From Spirochaetales bacterium (GTDB lineage: Bacteria; Spirochaetota; Spirochaetia; SZUA-6; JAFGRV01): a DNA stretch of 64,000 nucleotides. This document shows positions 1 to 9,004 of this stretch, in pieces. Made by a program: the position numbers and the translations under genes. Under the pieces are notes generated by a model that saw nothing but the letters and a program-made list of their open reading frames with translations, did not search any database and had not been told where the DNA came from. Location of the stretch: assembly GCA_016930085.1 (NCBI GenBank), contig JAFGHO010000100.1, positions 1 through 64,000 on the forward strand, written 5' to 3'. How positions within the stretch are numbered: the first letter of the stretch is position 1; every line of letters starts with the position of its first letter.

Positions 1-2
1 GC

Positions 3-116
3 GAGGTGCCGAGGAAAATACTCGAAGGGTGGAAAGGGTATATACAAACCGACGGGCTTGCGGCTTATAACAAGGCCGGCGGCCAACCCGGAATTATTCA
101 TGTCGGATGCTGGGCT
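3..116 (+). pseudogene. IS66-family transposase remnant
   Basis: The frame through base 6 reads an IS66 (TnpC) transposase stretch: a GYIQTDG block, then AAYNK, then HVGCWA, which are the well-known core motifs of this transposase family. The family match stops right after HVGCWA near base 116, where the rest of the protein should continue with Ala-Arg-Arg. From about base 110 the sequence belongs instead to an RHS protein in another frame. No start, stop or inverted repeat is visible, and the left side is cut by the window edge. It is a fragment about 37 codons long, not a working element. Confidence 0.75.
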
Positions 117-1162
117 CTTATTTTGCAAACGATCAACGGATTGCCCAGCGAATGGTTACAGCTACGGAAAACGAACTCCTCTACGTCCACACGGACCATC
201 TGGGTTCAGCGGTCCGCCTCACGAACGAAACGGGCCAGCCCATACAGAGCATTGCCTACGACCCGTACGGAAAGACCGTTTACATGGCGGGTATCAAGGG
301 TGTGAACTACCGCTTCACGGACCAGGAGTTCGACGGCGGTACTGGACTCTACTACTACGACGCCCGCTACTATGACCCGATGCTGGGGCGTTTTGTCCAG
401 CCGGATATGGTACTGGATGGATTGAATAGATATGCTTACTGTAAAAATGATCCGGTAGTCTATATAGATCCATTAGGTATGTTTGGTTCACACACAACGC
501 AAAAAGATTGTGAGAAATATTATGATAATTATGAAGAACGAAATAAGCCAAATTACTTAAATGCAAGTTCTATTAGGTCAAAGGCAGAAAGTATTCAAAG
601 ACAGCTAAATGAAATCGCCAAAAAAGTAGTGACAGATGAAGAGTTTCGAAATAGACTTGATACAGATACTATATTTGAAGCACTGGATTATTTTTTTGAT
701 GACATAATTGGTGTTGATACACCGGATGGTCTTGTATTATTTAGTGCAAATATAACAGCATTCAGTTCAAGAATAATCGGAGCTGGATTAGGCTGTGAAG
801 TAATATTAACAAGAGGACATGGTGTCACTATTTATGGTCAAGCTGGGGCAGGATTAGGAAAAGGAGTATCCATGACTTTTGGAGCAGGGTTGGTATGGGG
901 ATTAAATGGTGATCCAACGAAATACACTGGTGGATTCATTGATGTACAAATTTCATTGACTGGAAATTCAAGTGTATCAGCATGTTGGTGGAATCCTATT
1001 GATCCAGATGTATTTGGATTCAAGGCAGGATATTCTATCGGAAAGAAAACTTATGGAGTACTTATTGAATATTATTTTAGAGTATATGATACAAGAGAAG
1101 GTTACTTTCCAGATATACCTTTTTTACATGACATGTTTGGAAATTTCTTAATGCCAGATTAA
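107..1162 (+). CDS. C-terminal fragment of an RHS-repeat protein with a variable tail
   Basis: Residues 1-125 carry the RHS-associated core: YVHTDHLGS, RFTDQEFD, TGLYYYDARYYDP, GRFVQPD and NRYAYCKNDPV followed by DPLG. In RHS proteins this core closes the shell and is followed by a changeable C-terminal domain, often a toxin. The tail here (residues 126-351) is much richer in A and T than the core, starts with a polar helical part and then has a Gly-rich stretch (AGAGLGKG, FGAGLVWGL). I do not recognise it as a named toxin. The long N-terminal part of an RHS protein is missing because an IS66 scrap sits directly upstream. The ATG at 107 may therefore be only the first in-frame Met of a broken gene. 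The following small membrane protein could be an immunity partner (inference). Confidence 0.75.
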   Translation: MLGSYFANDQRIAQRMVTATENELLYVHTDHLGSAVRLTNETGQPIQSIAYDPYGKTVYMAGIKGVNYRFTDQEFDGGTGLYYYDARYYDPMLGRFVQPDMVLDGLNRYAYCKNDPVVYIDPLGMFGSHTTQKDCEKYYDNYEERNKPNYLNASSIRSKAESIQRQLNEIAKKVVTDEEFRNRLDTDTIFEALDYFFDDIIGVDTPDGLVLFSANITAFSSRIIGAGLGCEVILTRGHGVTIYGQAGAGLGKGVSMTFGAGLVWGLNGDPTKYTGGFIDVQISLTGNSSVSACWWNPIDPDVFGFKAGYSIGKKTYGVLIEYYFRVYDTREGYFPDIPFLHDMFGNFLMPD

Positions 1163-1214
1163 ATAAATCACTGGCTTTTTGATTAATTATAATATTATAA
1201 CAGGATAGATATCT

Positions 1215-1556
1215 ATGATAGAAAATGAAAAAATAAACAAAGAAAAATCTTTTAAATGCTATGAGATTTTAATAATATTGTTATTTTCCTTTATAATTAT
1301 TGCTTTTGCATTTGAATATGTTGACGATCTGGTAATTATATTGGTCTATGGGATTGAAGCGTTCAATTCCGGCCTTCATTTTAGTAATTCCAAGACAGGT
1401 GAATTGTCGAATGGCACTATGCTTCCATTAGGTTGGAATTTATTCCGGTTTGGATTGGATGGGATAATTCTTATGATATCCGGCTATACGATATCAACAT
1501 TATTAAGATTTATAGAAAAAAAGATAAAAGAGAGAAAAAGAAAAAATAAAAAATAA
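1215..1556 (+). CDS. small two-helix membrane protein, possible immunity protein
   Basis: This 113-residue protein has one clear hydrophobic helix near residues 17-38, a second near 78-97, and a strongly basic C-terminal tail rich in Lys and Arg. It has the same AT-rich base use as the RHS tail 52 bases upstream, unlike the GC-richer genes downstream, which suggests the two arrived together. Small membrane proteins directly after RHS tails are often immunity proteins that block the cognate toxin. That role is inferred from position only. No named family is recognised. Confidence 0.55.
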   Translation: MIENEKINKEKSFKCYEILIILLFSFIIIAFAFEYVDDLVIILVYGIEAFNSGLHFSNSKTGELSNGTMLPLGWNLFRFGLDGIILMISGYTISTLLRFIEKKIKERKRKNKK

Positions 1557-1691
1557 ATATGATAAAATTTCCAAAAACCCCGCCCCCGGTATACCTCTTT
1601 AGCCACCCCTCACCCTTAATACGCTAAATCCGCGCCATCCGCCGTCACATCCCTTCCTGATTCCCCCCGTCCGCCGTCGATTTTCTTCTTC

Positions 1692-2117
1692 CTACATGTC
1701 GCTTATCAGTTTCCGAAGCAGGTTGTACGCCCGTTCGAGCTGGTAGTCGTGGGGGTACCTCATGTACCACTCATAGTACCTGTTCGCCGCTTCAGCAAGC
1801 CCGGTCATTGACGCCCGGTATTCGGCGATCGTCTTTTCGAGTTCTTTGGGCGGCTCATGCTCCCATTCGGGATGGGACTTTTTCAAAGCCCTCACTTTGG
1901 GAACGAGCGGTCCGATTCTCTCGATGAACTCGCCGATTGCGGCGAGCATCTCGGGCGAGGAGCCGGCCTTTTCCATTTTTTCGCTGAACCGGTCGACGAT
2001 CGCGTTGTGGCTTTCGATAAGCCGCTTTTCTTCACGGTACTCTCCGCCCCCGCAGCCCGCCGAGAGGATTGCGATCGTGAAAACGGTAAAAAGCAGCCGT
2101 TGTTCCGTGCTTTGCAT
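1692..2117 (-). CDS. small putative lipoprotein
   Basis: The protein of about 141 residues starts with a hydrophobic signal segment ending in LSAGC, a lipobox, so it is probably a lipid-anchored envelope protein. The rest is helical and charged (residues 25-141) with no family I recognise. I chose the ATG at 2117 because GGGAG lies eight bases before it. A TTG at 2132 would add five residues. It lies 37 bases after the stop of the TraB-family gene on the same strand and may be co-transcribed with it. Confidence 0.6.
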   Translation of the reverse strand: MQSTEQRLLFTVFTIAILSAGCGGGEYREEKRLIESHNAIVDRFSEKMEKAGSSPEMLAAIGEFIERIGPLVPKVRALKKSHPEWEHEPPKELEKTIAEYRASMTGLAEAANRYYEWYMRYPHDYQLERAYNLLRKLISDM

Positions 2118-2154
2118 CAGTCTGTCTCCCAAAAACGGAATCCGGGTCTTTCCT

Positions 2155-3339
2155 TTAATGAAAGAGGTTCGCGATCATCGGAATACCGGCGACAAAGGTG
2201 CCGATGCCGCTTCCCAGGCTCGAAAAGAAAAAGACCAGGAGGATATGGATGAACCTGTTCCGGTAAAAGCCCCTGAAACTCGTAATGTCCGTGCTTATCT
2301 GTTCGAAGTCTTCGACGTGGGGTTTCTTGAACTTGTACTCGATGAGGCCGGTGACGAGTCCGACCGGGACCAGCGGATTGATCGAGGTGAAGGGCGCGGT
2401 GAGAAAGGCGGCGATTACCGCGAGGGGATGGCCGAGTGCGACAATTGTCCCGACAGCCGAAAGCGAGCCGTTAATGAGAAACCACATGAGAAGCATGTTG
2501 AGCACCTTCGTGATCCCCCCCACGAAAAAACCCGCGACCATGAGGCCGATGATGGCGAACGCGATGACAAAGGGCAGGGCGGAGGCGACGATCGATTTCG
2601 GCGGAACCTCCTCTATTTCGGCGAGGTCCTCCGTCACCTTTCCTTCATGCAGGGATTCAAGCCATTGCATGATCCCCTCGACATGGCCCGCCCCGACGAC
2701 GGCGACGATTTTATCTCCTTTTGACAGAAATATCCTGGTTGCCAGGTACCTGTCCCGTTCGTCGATAAGGACCGTTTTGACGGACGGCATGAAATGCGCC
2801 AGTTCCTCCAGCATGTTCTGCAGGGCGCTTTTTTCCTTGAGTTTTTCTATTTCATCGGCGGATAGCTTTTCGTTGAAGAAAACGGAACTGATCATGGCGG
2901 CGAGCATCTTGTTTTTTCCCCAGAAACCCGTCTTCGACCAGGCGCGTTTGAGCGTCACCTGAATTTCCCTGTCGCAGAATTCGTAGGGGATGCCGAGTTC
3001 CTTTGCGATCGTTATCGCTTTGAGCATTTCCTCGCCCGGCTTGACGCCCAGATCGAGCCCAAGCCGCTTCTGAAAGGAAGAAAGGACGAGGTTCGCCAGC
3101 AGGAGGAACCCCTTTCTTTTTCTCAACACCTGGGGAATGCTGAGGTCCTTCCATGAGGAGCCTTTTGTGAGGGAATTGTATCTGGATTCGTCGATCTCGA
3201 TACATACCATATCGGGTTTTTCCTCCCGTATGGTCGTCTCGACTTCGACGACACTTTCTTTCGATACGTGCGCCGTTCCCAGCAGAATAATCTCTCTTTT
3301 TCCGAGTTGTACCCGGGTGGCTGTTTCGTTCATTGTCAC
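2155..3339 (-). CDS. TraB-family membrane protein
   Basis: The N-terminal half (residues 1-240) is a TraB/PrgY-type domain: it opens with ILLGTAHVSKES, has the CIEIDESRY block, the ERDRYLATR block and the VVGAGHVEGI block, all typical of the family. The family was named from enterococcal pheromone shutdown; its fold is related to the Tiki/EreA superfamily and it may be a metal-dependent hydrolase, but the substrate is unknown. The C-terminal part (about 255-394) holds several membrane helices. The start is GTG at 3339, five bases after GGAGG; an ATG at 3333 is the alternative. Length 394 fits the long form of the family. Confidence 0.85.
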   Translation of the reverse strand: MTMNETATRVQLGKREIILLGTAHVSKESVVEVETTIREEKPDMVCIEIDESRYNSLTKGSSWKDLSIPQVLRKRKGFLLLANLVLSSFQKRLGLDLGVKPGEEMLKAITIAKELGIPYEFCDREIQVTLKRAWSKTGFWGKNKMLAAMISSVFFNEKLSADEIEKLKEKSALQNMLEELAHFMPSVKTVLIDERDRYLATRIFLSKGDKIVAVVGAGHVEGIMQWLESLHEGKVTEDLAEIEEVPPKSIVASALPFVIAFAIIGLMVAGFFVGGITKVLNMLLMWFLINGSLSAVGTIVALGHPLAVIAAFLTAPFTSINPLVPVGLVTGLIEYKFKKPHVEDFEQISTDITSFRGFYRNRFIHILLVFFFSSLGSGIGTFVAGIPMIANLFH

Positions 3340-3457
3340 TTATACCTCCGTAGGTTCTGATAGAACACCCTGGTTGTCACGGTGACGATATCATGTCATC
3401 ACATCATTGCAGGATAGACGTTTTTTCTTACACAGTGAAAACCAATGGTATGCTTCT

Positions 3458-4825
3458 CTATTTGTTATCCAGCTGTTCCAGTTCCCATTCAGCCAGATCG
3501 TATTCAAGAAGATCCTTCCGTTCGATCGAGAGGACCTGTTCAAAAGAAATTCGCGCCGTCACGATAAATTGTTCGGTGAGGGCATATTGTGCGCCCATAT
3601 AAAAAAGCATACGCTTCTTGCGTATTTTATTTTGTTCGTTTTTATACCGGTGCTGCACGTAATAATCGTTCGAAGGATTGATATAGAACCGAGCGATTTC
3701 ATAGTACCATGTGTCTTTCGGGAAGGAGGGAAGTTCGGTTTCCAGATATGTTCGCGCCTCTTTTTCCCTTCCCGCCTTCTTGAGACACAATGAAGCGAGG
3801 AGGGGATATGAATATTCCGTTTTATTGTATTCATAGGCCTTTTCGAACATTTTCCGGGCATCGTCCCATTTCTTCCGGGTATACGAGATAACCCCCAGCG
3901 GTTCATAAATGTGATAATAATCGGCTTTCCGTTCGTAGACTTTCCCGTAGTATTCTCCGGCCTTTTCCCATTCCTTTGTCCTGTAATAGATCCCGCCGAG
4001 ATAGACATAGGAGATAAAATAATCCGGATCGATGTTCGCCGCTTCGGTAAAATCCGCGATCGCGGATTCCCGTTTTCCCGTTTTAAGGTAGAGATTGCCC
4101 CTGTCGATGTAATTCCAGTAATAGCCGGGGTCGATCGCAATCGCCCCGGACAAATCCTCGATCGCCCCCCCGTAATCCTTCTTCAATCGCTTTGCCTGCG
4201 CCCTGTCCACATAAGCGAAGAGATATTCGGGGTCCACCTTCTGCGCCCTGTCGAACATCGCTATCGCCTCATCGTATTCCTTTTTCCGCATCAGCAGATT
4301 TCCCAGCCCCATAAGCGCGACAAAATCGTTCGGGTCCGCTTTCAGGGCTTTTTCGAAATACTGCCGGGCCTTCTCGAGTTTGTTTTCCTCCAGATAACTC
4401 TCGCCGAGATAGGCGAGTGCCGGGGAATAACCGGGATCGATCCGGAGAATTTCTTCGAGCGTCTCCCGTTGTTTTTTCCTGTTTCCTTCGATACCGTAAT
4501 TCACGGATAACCGGAAGAGTGCGTCGCAATTACTCCTGTCCTTTTCCAGTACCTCGTTCAATTCCTTTTCGGCGTCTTCATTCTTGCCGGCAAGCATGAG
4601 AAGCTGGGCAAGGAGTATTTTCATGTCCGGTGTATCGGCGTCTTTCGATGAAACGGCTTTTTCGTATATTTCAATCGCCTTTTCCGGTTCCCCCATGACC
4701 ACATACTGGGTGATGCTTTCATAGGGGGCAAGCTCCCCGTCTGATGTTTTTTCGGGCGAAGAAACGCAGGAGCTTAAAATTATTGCACAAAAACAAAAAA
4801 CCGATACAAGCAACGCTCTGACCAT
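3458..4825 (-). CDS. TPR-repeat lipoprotein
   Basis: After a signal segment ending in the lipobox LSSC the protein consists almost entirely of tetratricopeptide repeats, about ten 34-residue units with the usual pattern (for example AYLGESYLEENKLEKARQYF). It should be an envelope lipoprotein acting as a protein-binding scaffold; its partner cannot be read from the sequence. The start at 4825 is chosen because AGAGGAGG lies just before it and because the signal peptide begins there, 14 codons inside the longest open frame. It is divergent from the gene at 5079, so the roughly 250-base gap holds both promoters. Confidence 0.8.
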   Translation of the reverse strand: MVRALLVSVFCFCAIILSSCVSSPEKTSDGELAPYESITQYVVMGEPEKAIEIYEKAVSSKDADTPDMKILLAQLLMLAGKNEDAEKELNEVLEKDRSNCDALFRLSVNYGIEGNRKKQRETLEEILRIDPGYSPALAYLGESYLEENKLEKARQYFEKALKADPNDFVALMGLGNLLMRKKEYDEAIAMFDRAQKVDPEYLFAYVDRAQAKRLKKDYGGAIEDLSGAIAIDPGYYWNYIDRGNLYLKTGKRESAIADFTEAANIDPDYFISYVYLGGIYYRTKEWEKAGEYYGKVYERKADYYHIYEPLGVISYTRKKWDDARKMFEKAYEYNKTEYSYPLLASLCLKKAGREKEARTYLETELPSFPKDTWYYEIARFYINPSNDYYVQHRYKNEQNKIRKKRMLFYMGAQYALTEQFIVTARISFEQVLSIERKDLLEYDLAEWELEQLDNK

Positions 4826-5078
4826 CGTTCCTCCTCTGTCTGACGGCATGGTATTCCGGCTGCGCACCGAAACGGTGCGTCATTCCTGTAAACGTGATGT
4901 CGTATAAAAAACGGCAGCCGTATCCGGGTGCTCGAGGCCGGATGTTATGTGTTTTTTCAGTTGTCGTTCGTCAGGATTACCATGCATCCTTTAAAAACGG
5001 ATTGTTATCATAATATCTTTTTTATTTCTTTTGTACAAGCTTGAACTAATAGAAAGGTATTGATAATATAGTTGCTTC

Positions 5079-6977
5079 ATGAAAATAAAAATAAACCGGT
5101 TATATATCGCCATCCCGCTGGTATACGTTTGCTTTATCCTCCTTTTCCTTCTCTTCCACATCCTGAATGAAAAGGCGTTTGAAAACGAACCGGTCGGGTA
5201 TCTCGTTATTTCCGGTTCGCGGGTCGAGGGAAACCTTTTCAGAAAGCGGGGTATTTCCAGGCTCAATGCCGATGTCGGCGGATTCCGTCTCTCGATAAGC
5301 GACGCGAAGCCCCTTGTGCTGATACAAAACGACGGGAGAAAACGTTCCTTTCACGCGGAATCCTGCACCGTCTTCGAGAAAAGTGTGGAAGTCAAGTTCG
5401 AAGAAGGATTGTCGCTGATCTTACGGGTCGGCGGGGATATAGGGGAACGTGTATCCGTTTATCCGGGATCGTTGTTTCAGTCCGGAGAAATAAGGGAACT
5501 TGTGATACCCTACGAGATCACCGGCAGCCGGCCGGAAACATCAGTTTCCGTCCCGGTTCTTTCGTGCATGAAAGCCGCCAATCTCTTTTATCTTTCACTC
5601 CCCTCGGGCTCTTCCATCGATACGGCGAAAAAAAATCTTATTGTACGGCCCCCTGCGGAAAGGACGACGCCGGCTGTGATCATCGAAAAAAGCGATGACA
5701 CACGGGCGAATCCTTATCTTTACTGGTTTGACGAATATGCCGGGCTGCCGGACAGGAGAGAATACGAAGCGATAAGGGATGCCTGGATCGATACCTCCTA
5801 CGAGGGCTTCAGGTCCGGCCGGTACGATCGTGAACAAGGGCGCTGGCGGACCGGCGGCGGGGATGAAGTTTTCGACGAGCGTATCGCCTGCGCCATCCTT
5901 TCCGAAGCGCTGGTTCGAGGCGACGGGGTGCGAAGGGCGCGGTCGGTGGTTTCGGATGCCGTCGAAAAGGAGTCGGAACGGTCTCCCGAAGAGGTTTTTT
6001 CCCTGATGACGGTCCCGTACCTGGGGGGACTCGGGGAAGCCGCCGAGGCCTTCAAACGGCTCGATGCCGTAAAACTCGATGAGGTGGAACGATCGATGCA
6101 GGAAAAAGATCCGTCGGTGTTCACGATGCCGGATCTTGTACTGTTTCTCCTGAACCGTACGAATATGTATCAGTTCAACAACCTCATCCGGCTCGTGCAG
6201 TATGTCGGGGAAAATGCCGATTTCGATTCACTCGATACCGCCGTCTGTCTCGGTATGATGGAGGCGTTCTACGATGTCGCGCGGTTCCTGCCGGGCAGTA
6301 AAGATTACTTTTCACCGTTTCGCCGGATACCGGACGCCGGTATTTTCCCCCGGCTGGTGCCGTTGGAACGGGGGGTCTTCCTCGAAGAGCGCGAACGAAC
6401 CGGCGATACGCCGCGAATCGATCTTCTCCGGTCCGTTCGCTGCGGTTTTTCCTGTATTGCCGCGGGCGTCTATGAAAACGATCAACGACTCGTTTCGCTC
6501 GGGCGTAAACTCATTCTCTCCGCCCTGTCCTTTGGCGGCGAGTATGGTTTTCTCCCCGCTGAAATACGCCTGCATCCGGACAACGGCGCTGAGGTTTCGG
6601 GTGTCTGCACGCCGGAATCGGTCTATGAGTATATCGCGGATGCGCCGTTCATCCCCCGCCAGATACCGCTCGATCCGGAAATCAGACCGGGTACCTGGAT
6701 ATGGACCGTCGCGCGGGTCGAACGGTACGTGAAAACGGATGCCGAAGTGCGACTCGTTCTCTCCTTTCCCTCAGGCGAACACCACTTTTTTTTCATTCAG
6801 GGTCTCGGCAATGTCGGCTCATGTGTGCTGCACGAACGTGAACATGAAGCGGACGGTGATTATGAGAGACGGATGTACGGCTGGTTTTACGATGAACAAT
6901 CGGAAACACTCTATGTGAAGCTGAATCACCTGCAGGATGAAGAGGAGATACGCATCCTCTTCGGGACAGCCGAGTGA
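5079..6977 (+). CDS. conserved-looking membrane-anchored protein of unknown function
   Basis: This 632-residue protein has one N-terminal membrane helix (about residues 8-27, rich in Val, Leu and Phe) and then a long soluble part that should lie outside the inner membrane. The first 200 residues look beta-rich. Residues 260-480 look helical. The last 100 residues are again beta-rich. I recognise no enzyme motif or named family. No strong ribosome site precedes the ATG, but it is the only start that keeps the membrane anchor. It converges with the MBL-fold gene, 26 bases apart. Confidence 0.6.
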   Translation: MKIKINRLYIAIPLVYVCFILLFLLFHILNEKAFENEPVGYLVISGSRVEGNLFRKRGISRLNADVGGFRLSISDAKPLVLIQNDGRKRSFHAESCTVFEKSVEVKFEEGLSLILRVGGDIGERVSVYPGSLFQSGEIRELVIPYEITGSRPETSVSVPVLSCMKAANLFYLSLPSGSSIDTAKKNLIVRPPAERTTPAVIIEKSDDTRANPYLYWFDEYAGLPDRREYEAIRDAWIDTSYEGFRSGRYDREQGRWRTGGGDEVFDERIACAILSEALVRGDGVRRARSVVSDAVEKESERSPEEVFSLMTVPYLGGLGEAAEAFKRLDAVKLDEVERSMQEKDPSVFTMPDLVLFLLNRTNMYQFNNLIRLVQYVGENADFDSLDTAVCLGMMEAFYDVARFLPGSKDYFSPFRRIPDAGIFPRLVPLERGVFLEERERTGDTPRIDLLRSVRCGFSCIAAGVYENDQRLVSLGRKLILSALSFGGEYGFLPAEIRLHPDNGAEVSGVCTPESVYEYIADAPFIPRQIPLDPEIRPGTWIWTVARVERYVKTDAEVRLVLSFPSGEHHFFFIQGLGNVGSCVLHEREHEADGDYERRMYGWFYDEQSETLYVKLNHLQDEEEIRILFGTAE

Positions 6978-7003
6978 CGGCCGCTTTATTTGTCCGTTAA
7001 TTT

Positions 7004-7669
7004 TCAGGAAGGATAAAAACTTTCTTTTTCCATTCGGATTGTCGAACTCGGACCGTGTCCGGGATAGACAATGGTGTCTGCGGGAAGGGAAAAAAGCCTG
7101 TCCCTGATACTTTTAACGATCGATTCATGGTCGCCGTCCGGAAAATCCGTCCTCCCTATTCCCTGACAGAAAAGGGTATCGCCGGAAAAAAGGACATTTT
7201 TTTCTTCCGAATAAAGGCAGACGCTTCCGCGGGTGTGTCCGGGGGTTTCGATGACCGTCATCTCCGTGTTAAAGACATTCTCCTCATCGTGCAGGAGGAT
7301 ATCCGCATCCGGCATGGACATGAAGTTGTTGTGAAACTGATTGTTCGAATCAAGCCCGAAATAGGAAAGAAAATTTTTGTTTATCTTTTCACCCGACTCG
7401 CCGAGATATTTCCTGTCCTCGGTATGAATCGCGATCGGTATTTTTTTTCCTTTTTTCTGAAAATAATCCCTGAGCTTTTTTATTGCGGCCGTATGATCGA
7501 AGTGGCCGTGGGTGAGGATGATCCCGACAGGCTGGACGTCGAGGGCCTTGATGCACGAGATGATATCCACTTCGTCCCCGCCCGGGTCGATGATGACGCA
7601 CTCGTTCGTTTTGTGTGAAAAAATATAGCAATTAGTGCTGCAAATACCTACAACAATTTGATTAATCAT
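7004..7669 (-). CDS. metallo-beta-lactamase-fold hydrolase (glyoxalase II-like)
   Basis: The protein has the full metal-binding set of the family: THGHFDH (residues about 54-60), the ETPGHTRGS block with the next His, GDTLF with the bridging Asp, and a final PGHGPSS block. Its length of 221 residues matches the short GloB-like hydrolases, which are soluble cytoplasmic enzymes acting on thioesters or related substrates. The exact substrate cannot be told. It is transcribed away from the membrane-protein gene at 7716, with about 46 bases between the two starts, so their promoters must overlap. Confidence 0.88.
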   Translation of the reverse strand: MINQIVVGICSTNCYIFSHKTNECVIIDPGGDEVDIISCIKALDVQPVGIILTHGHFDHTAAIKKLRDYFQKKGKKIPIAIHTEDRKYLGESGEKINKNFLSYFGLDSNNQFHNNFMSMPDADILLHDEENVFNTEMTVIETPGHTRGSVCLYSEEKNVLFSGDTLFCQGIGRTDFPDGDHESIVKSIRDRLFSLPADTIVYPGHGPSSTIRMEKESFYPS

Positions 7670-7715
7670 AGTATACTAACACTATACTATTTCGTGTTTT
7701 TTTTCAATATGGTTT

Positions 7716-8984
7716 ATGAATGTTGTTTTTGTTATTTTATCGATACTTTCGATCTGTTTCCTCTTCTACTTCGTTATTCCCGCCGTCGGGGCATATTTCG
7801 CCCGTGAACGGTGGCGCAGATTCAGGGAAAAACTCATTCAGGTCTCTCTTTATCCCGTCCTGGATTATGCCGATCTGAACACGAAAGGCGACGGCCTGTG
7901 CGGGAATTTCCGGTTTTTCGGCAATCTCGAAGCGATTCAGGGAGAGGACAGAATCTGGCTTTCCAACGGAACGATGACGATCGCGGTGGATCTTCAGGAT
8001 GTCTCGATTTATCTCATTCCATCATATGCGCCGCTCAATTCATTGCAGCAAAAACCTATTTCACAATTCGAGGATGTGCTTCCGTATCAGGAAACATCGA
8101 GTATCAAATGGAAACGGATATTCTCTCTGCCGGAGGGAACGCAATTGTTCGTCGGCGGGGCACTTGTCGTTGAAAACGGACGGGGCGTGTTCACCTCCAC
8201 ACAGAAGGAACCCCTTCTCGTCGCCATCTACGAAGGCGAAAAAAAGGAGATTCTCAAACGGGCGATATGGTGCGGGAGACAGAAAAACGAGTACTGGAAC
8301 CAGTTTACGCTTGTTTCGCTTGTCACGGGCTTTTTTTCCCTTCTTGTCTTTGCCTATATCCTGTTGCAGTCACCGGGAATGCGTATTCCCGCCTTTCTTT
8401 CACTCAACCTGAGCCTCCTTCCGCTCGCGATCTTTCTTCCTCCGGGTCTTCCCCTTTTTTTCGCCTACAGATTTCTCTGGAAAAAAGCCCGTTACCTCCG
8501 GGCGGAACGGGATCTGCTGCAGTTGCCACTGAGGTATTTTCGCGATCACCGCTTTCCTCCGGATAACGGCGCCCCCGGAAATACGGTCCCGTGTAAAGGA
8601 AAAGAGATAACGATGCTTCCGGACAAACATTGCTATATCATGATACGGAACAACGCCATGAACAGCGCGAGTTTTCTCCCGGTTCAGGGCAATGTCAAAA
8701 TCCGCAAATCCAGCCTTTCTTCCGAAACATCTCTCGGGAATCAGGAATATTTTCTTTTTGGCGAGTATCACGCGGCACATGGACCGGACGACACGGAATA
8801 TATCACCGAACCCCAAGACCCGATGGCTGAGTTGATCCAGATTCCGGGAAATCCCGAGGAACTCGCTGCGCGGTGCGACGGAAAAGCCCGGCTTTATACC
8901 TTTTTTTCCGGCTTTTTTATCCTTGTCGATCTGCTTTTGAATTGCTTTCTGCTGTTTTTACTGCTCCAGCATGTGTTGAGGTAA
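7716..8984 (+). CDS. membrane protein of unknown function
   Basis: The 422-residue protein has an N-terminal membrane helix (residues 3-25), a soluble region of about 170 residues, a pair of hydrophobic helices near residues 205-255 with a basic loop, another soluble region and a final helix near 395-420. This arrangement resembles the E3 ligase-like GIDE/BAM membrane fold in outline, but no RING is present and I do not assign a family. The ATG at 7716 lacks a strong ribosome site. It ends 20 bases before the convergent HD-GYP gene. Confidence 0.55.
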   Translation: MNVVFVILSILSICFLFYFVIPAVGAYFARERWRRFREKLIQVSLYPVLDYADLNTKGDGLCGNFRFFGNLEAIQGEDRIWLSNGTMTIAVDLQDVSIYLIPSYAPLNSLQQKPISQFEDVLPYQETSSIKWKRIFSLPEGTQLFVGGALVVENGRGVFTSTQKEPLLVAIYEGEKKEILKRAIWCGRQKNEYWNQFTLVSLVTGFFSLLVFAYILLQSPGMRIPAFLSLNLSLLPLAIFLPPGLPLFFAYRFLWKKARYLRAERDLLQLPLRYFRDHRFPPDNGAPGNTVPCKGKEITMLPDKHCYIMIRNNAMNSASFLPVQGNVKIRKSSLSSETSLGNQEYFLFGEYHAAHGPDDTEYITEPQDPMAELIQIPGNPEELAARCDGKARLYTFFSGFFILVDLLLNCFLLFLLLQHVLR

Positions 8985-9004
8985 CCGGCATCTTCGGAAG
9001 CGAT

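Noticed and set aside
3911-4510. 199-residue plus-strand open frame inside the TPR lipoprotein gene
   Set aside because: Shadow of TPR repeats in the opposite strand.
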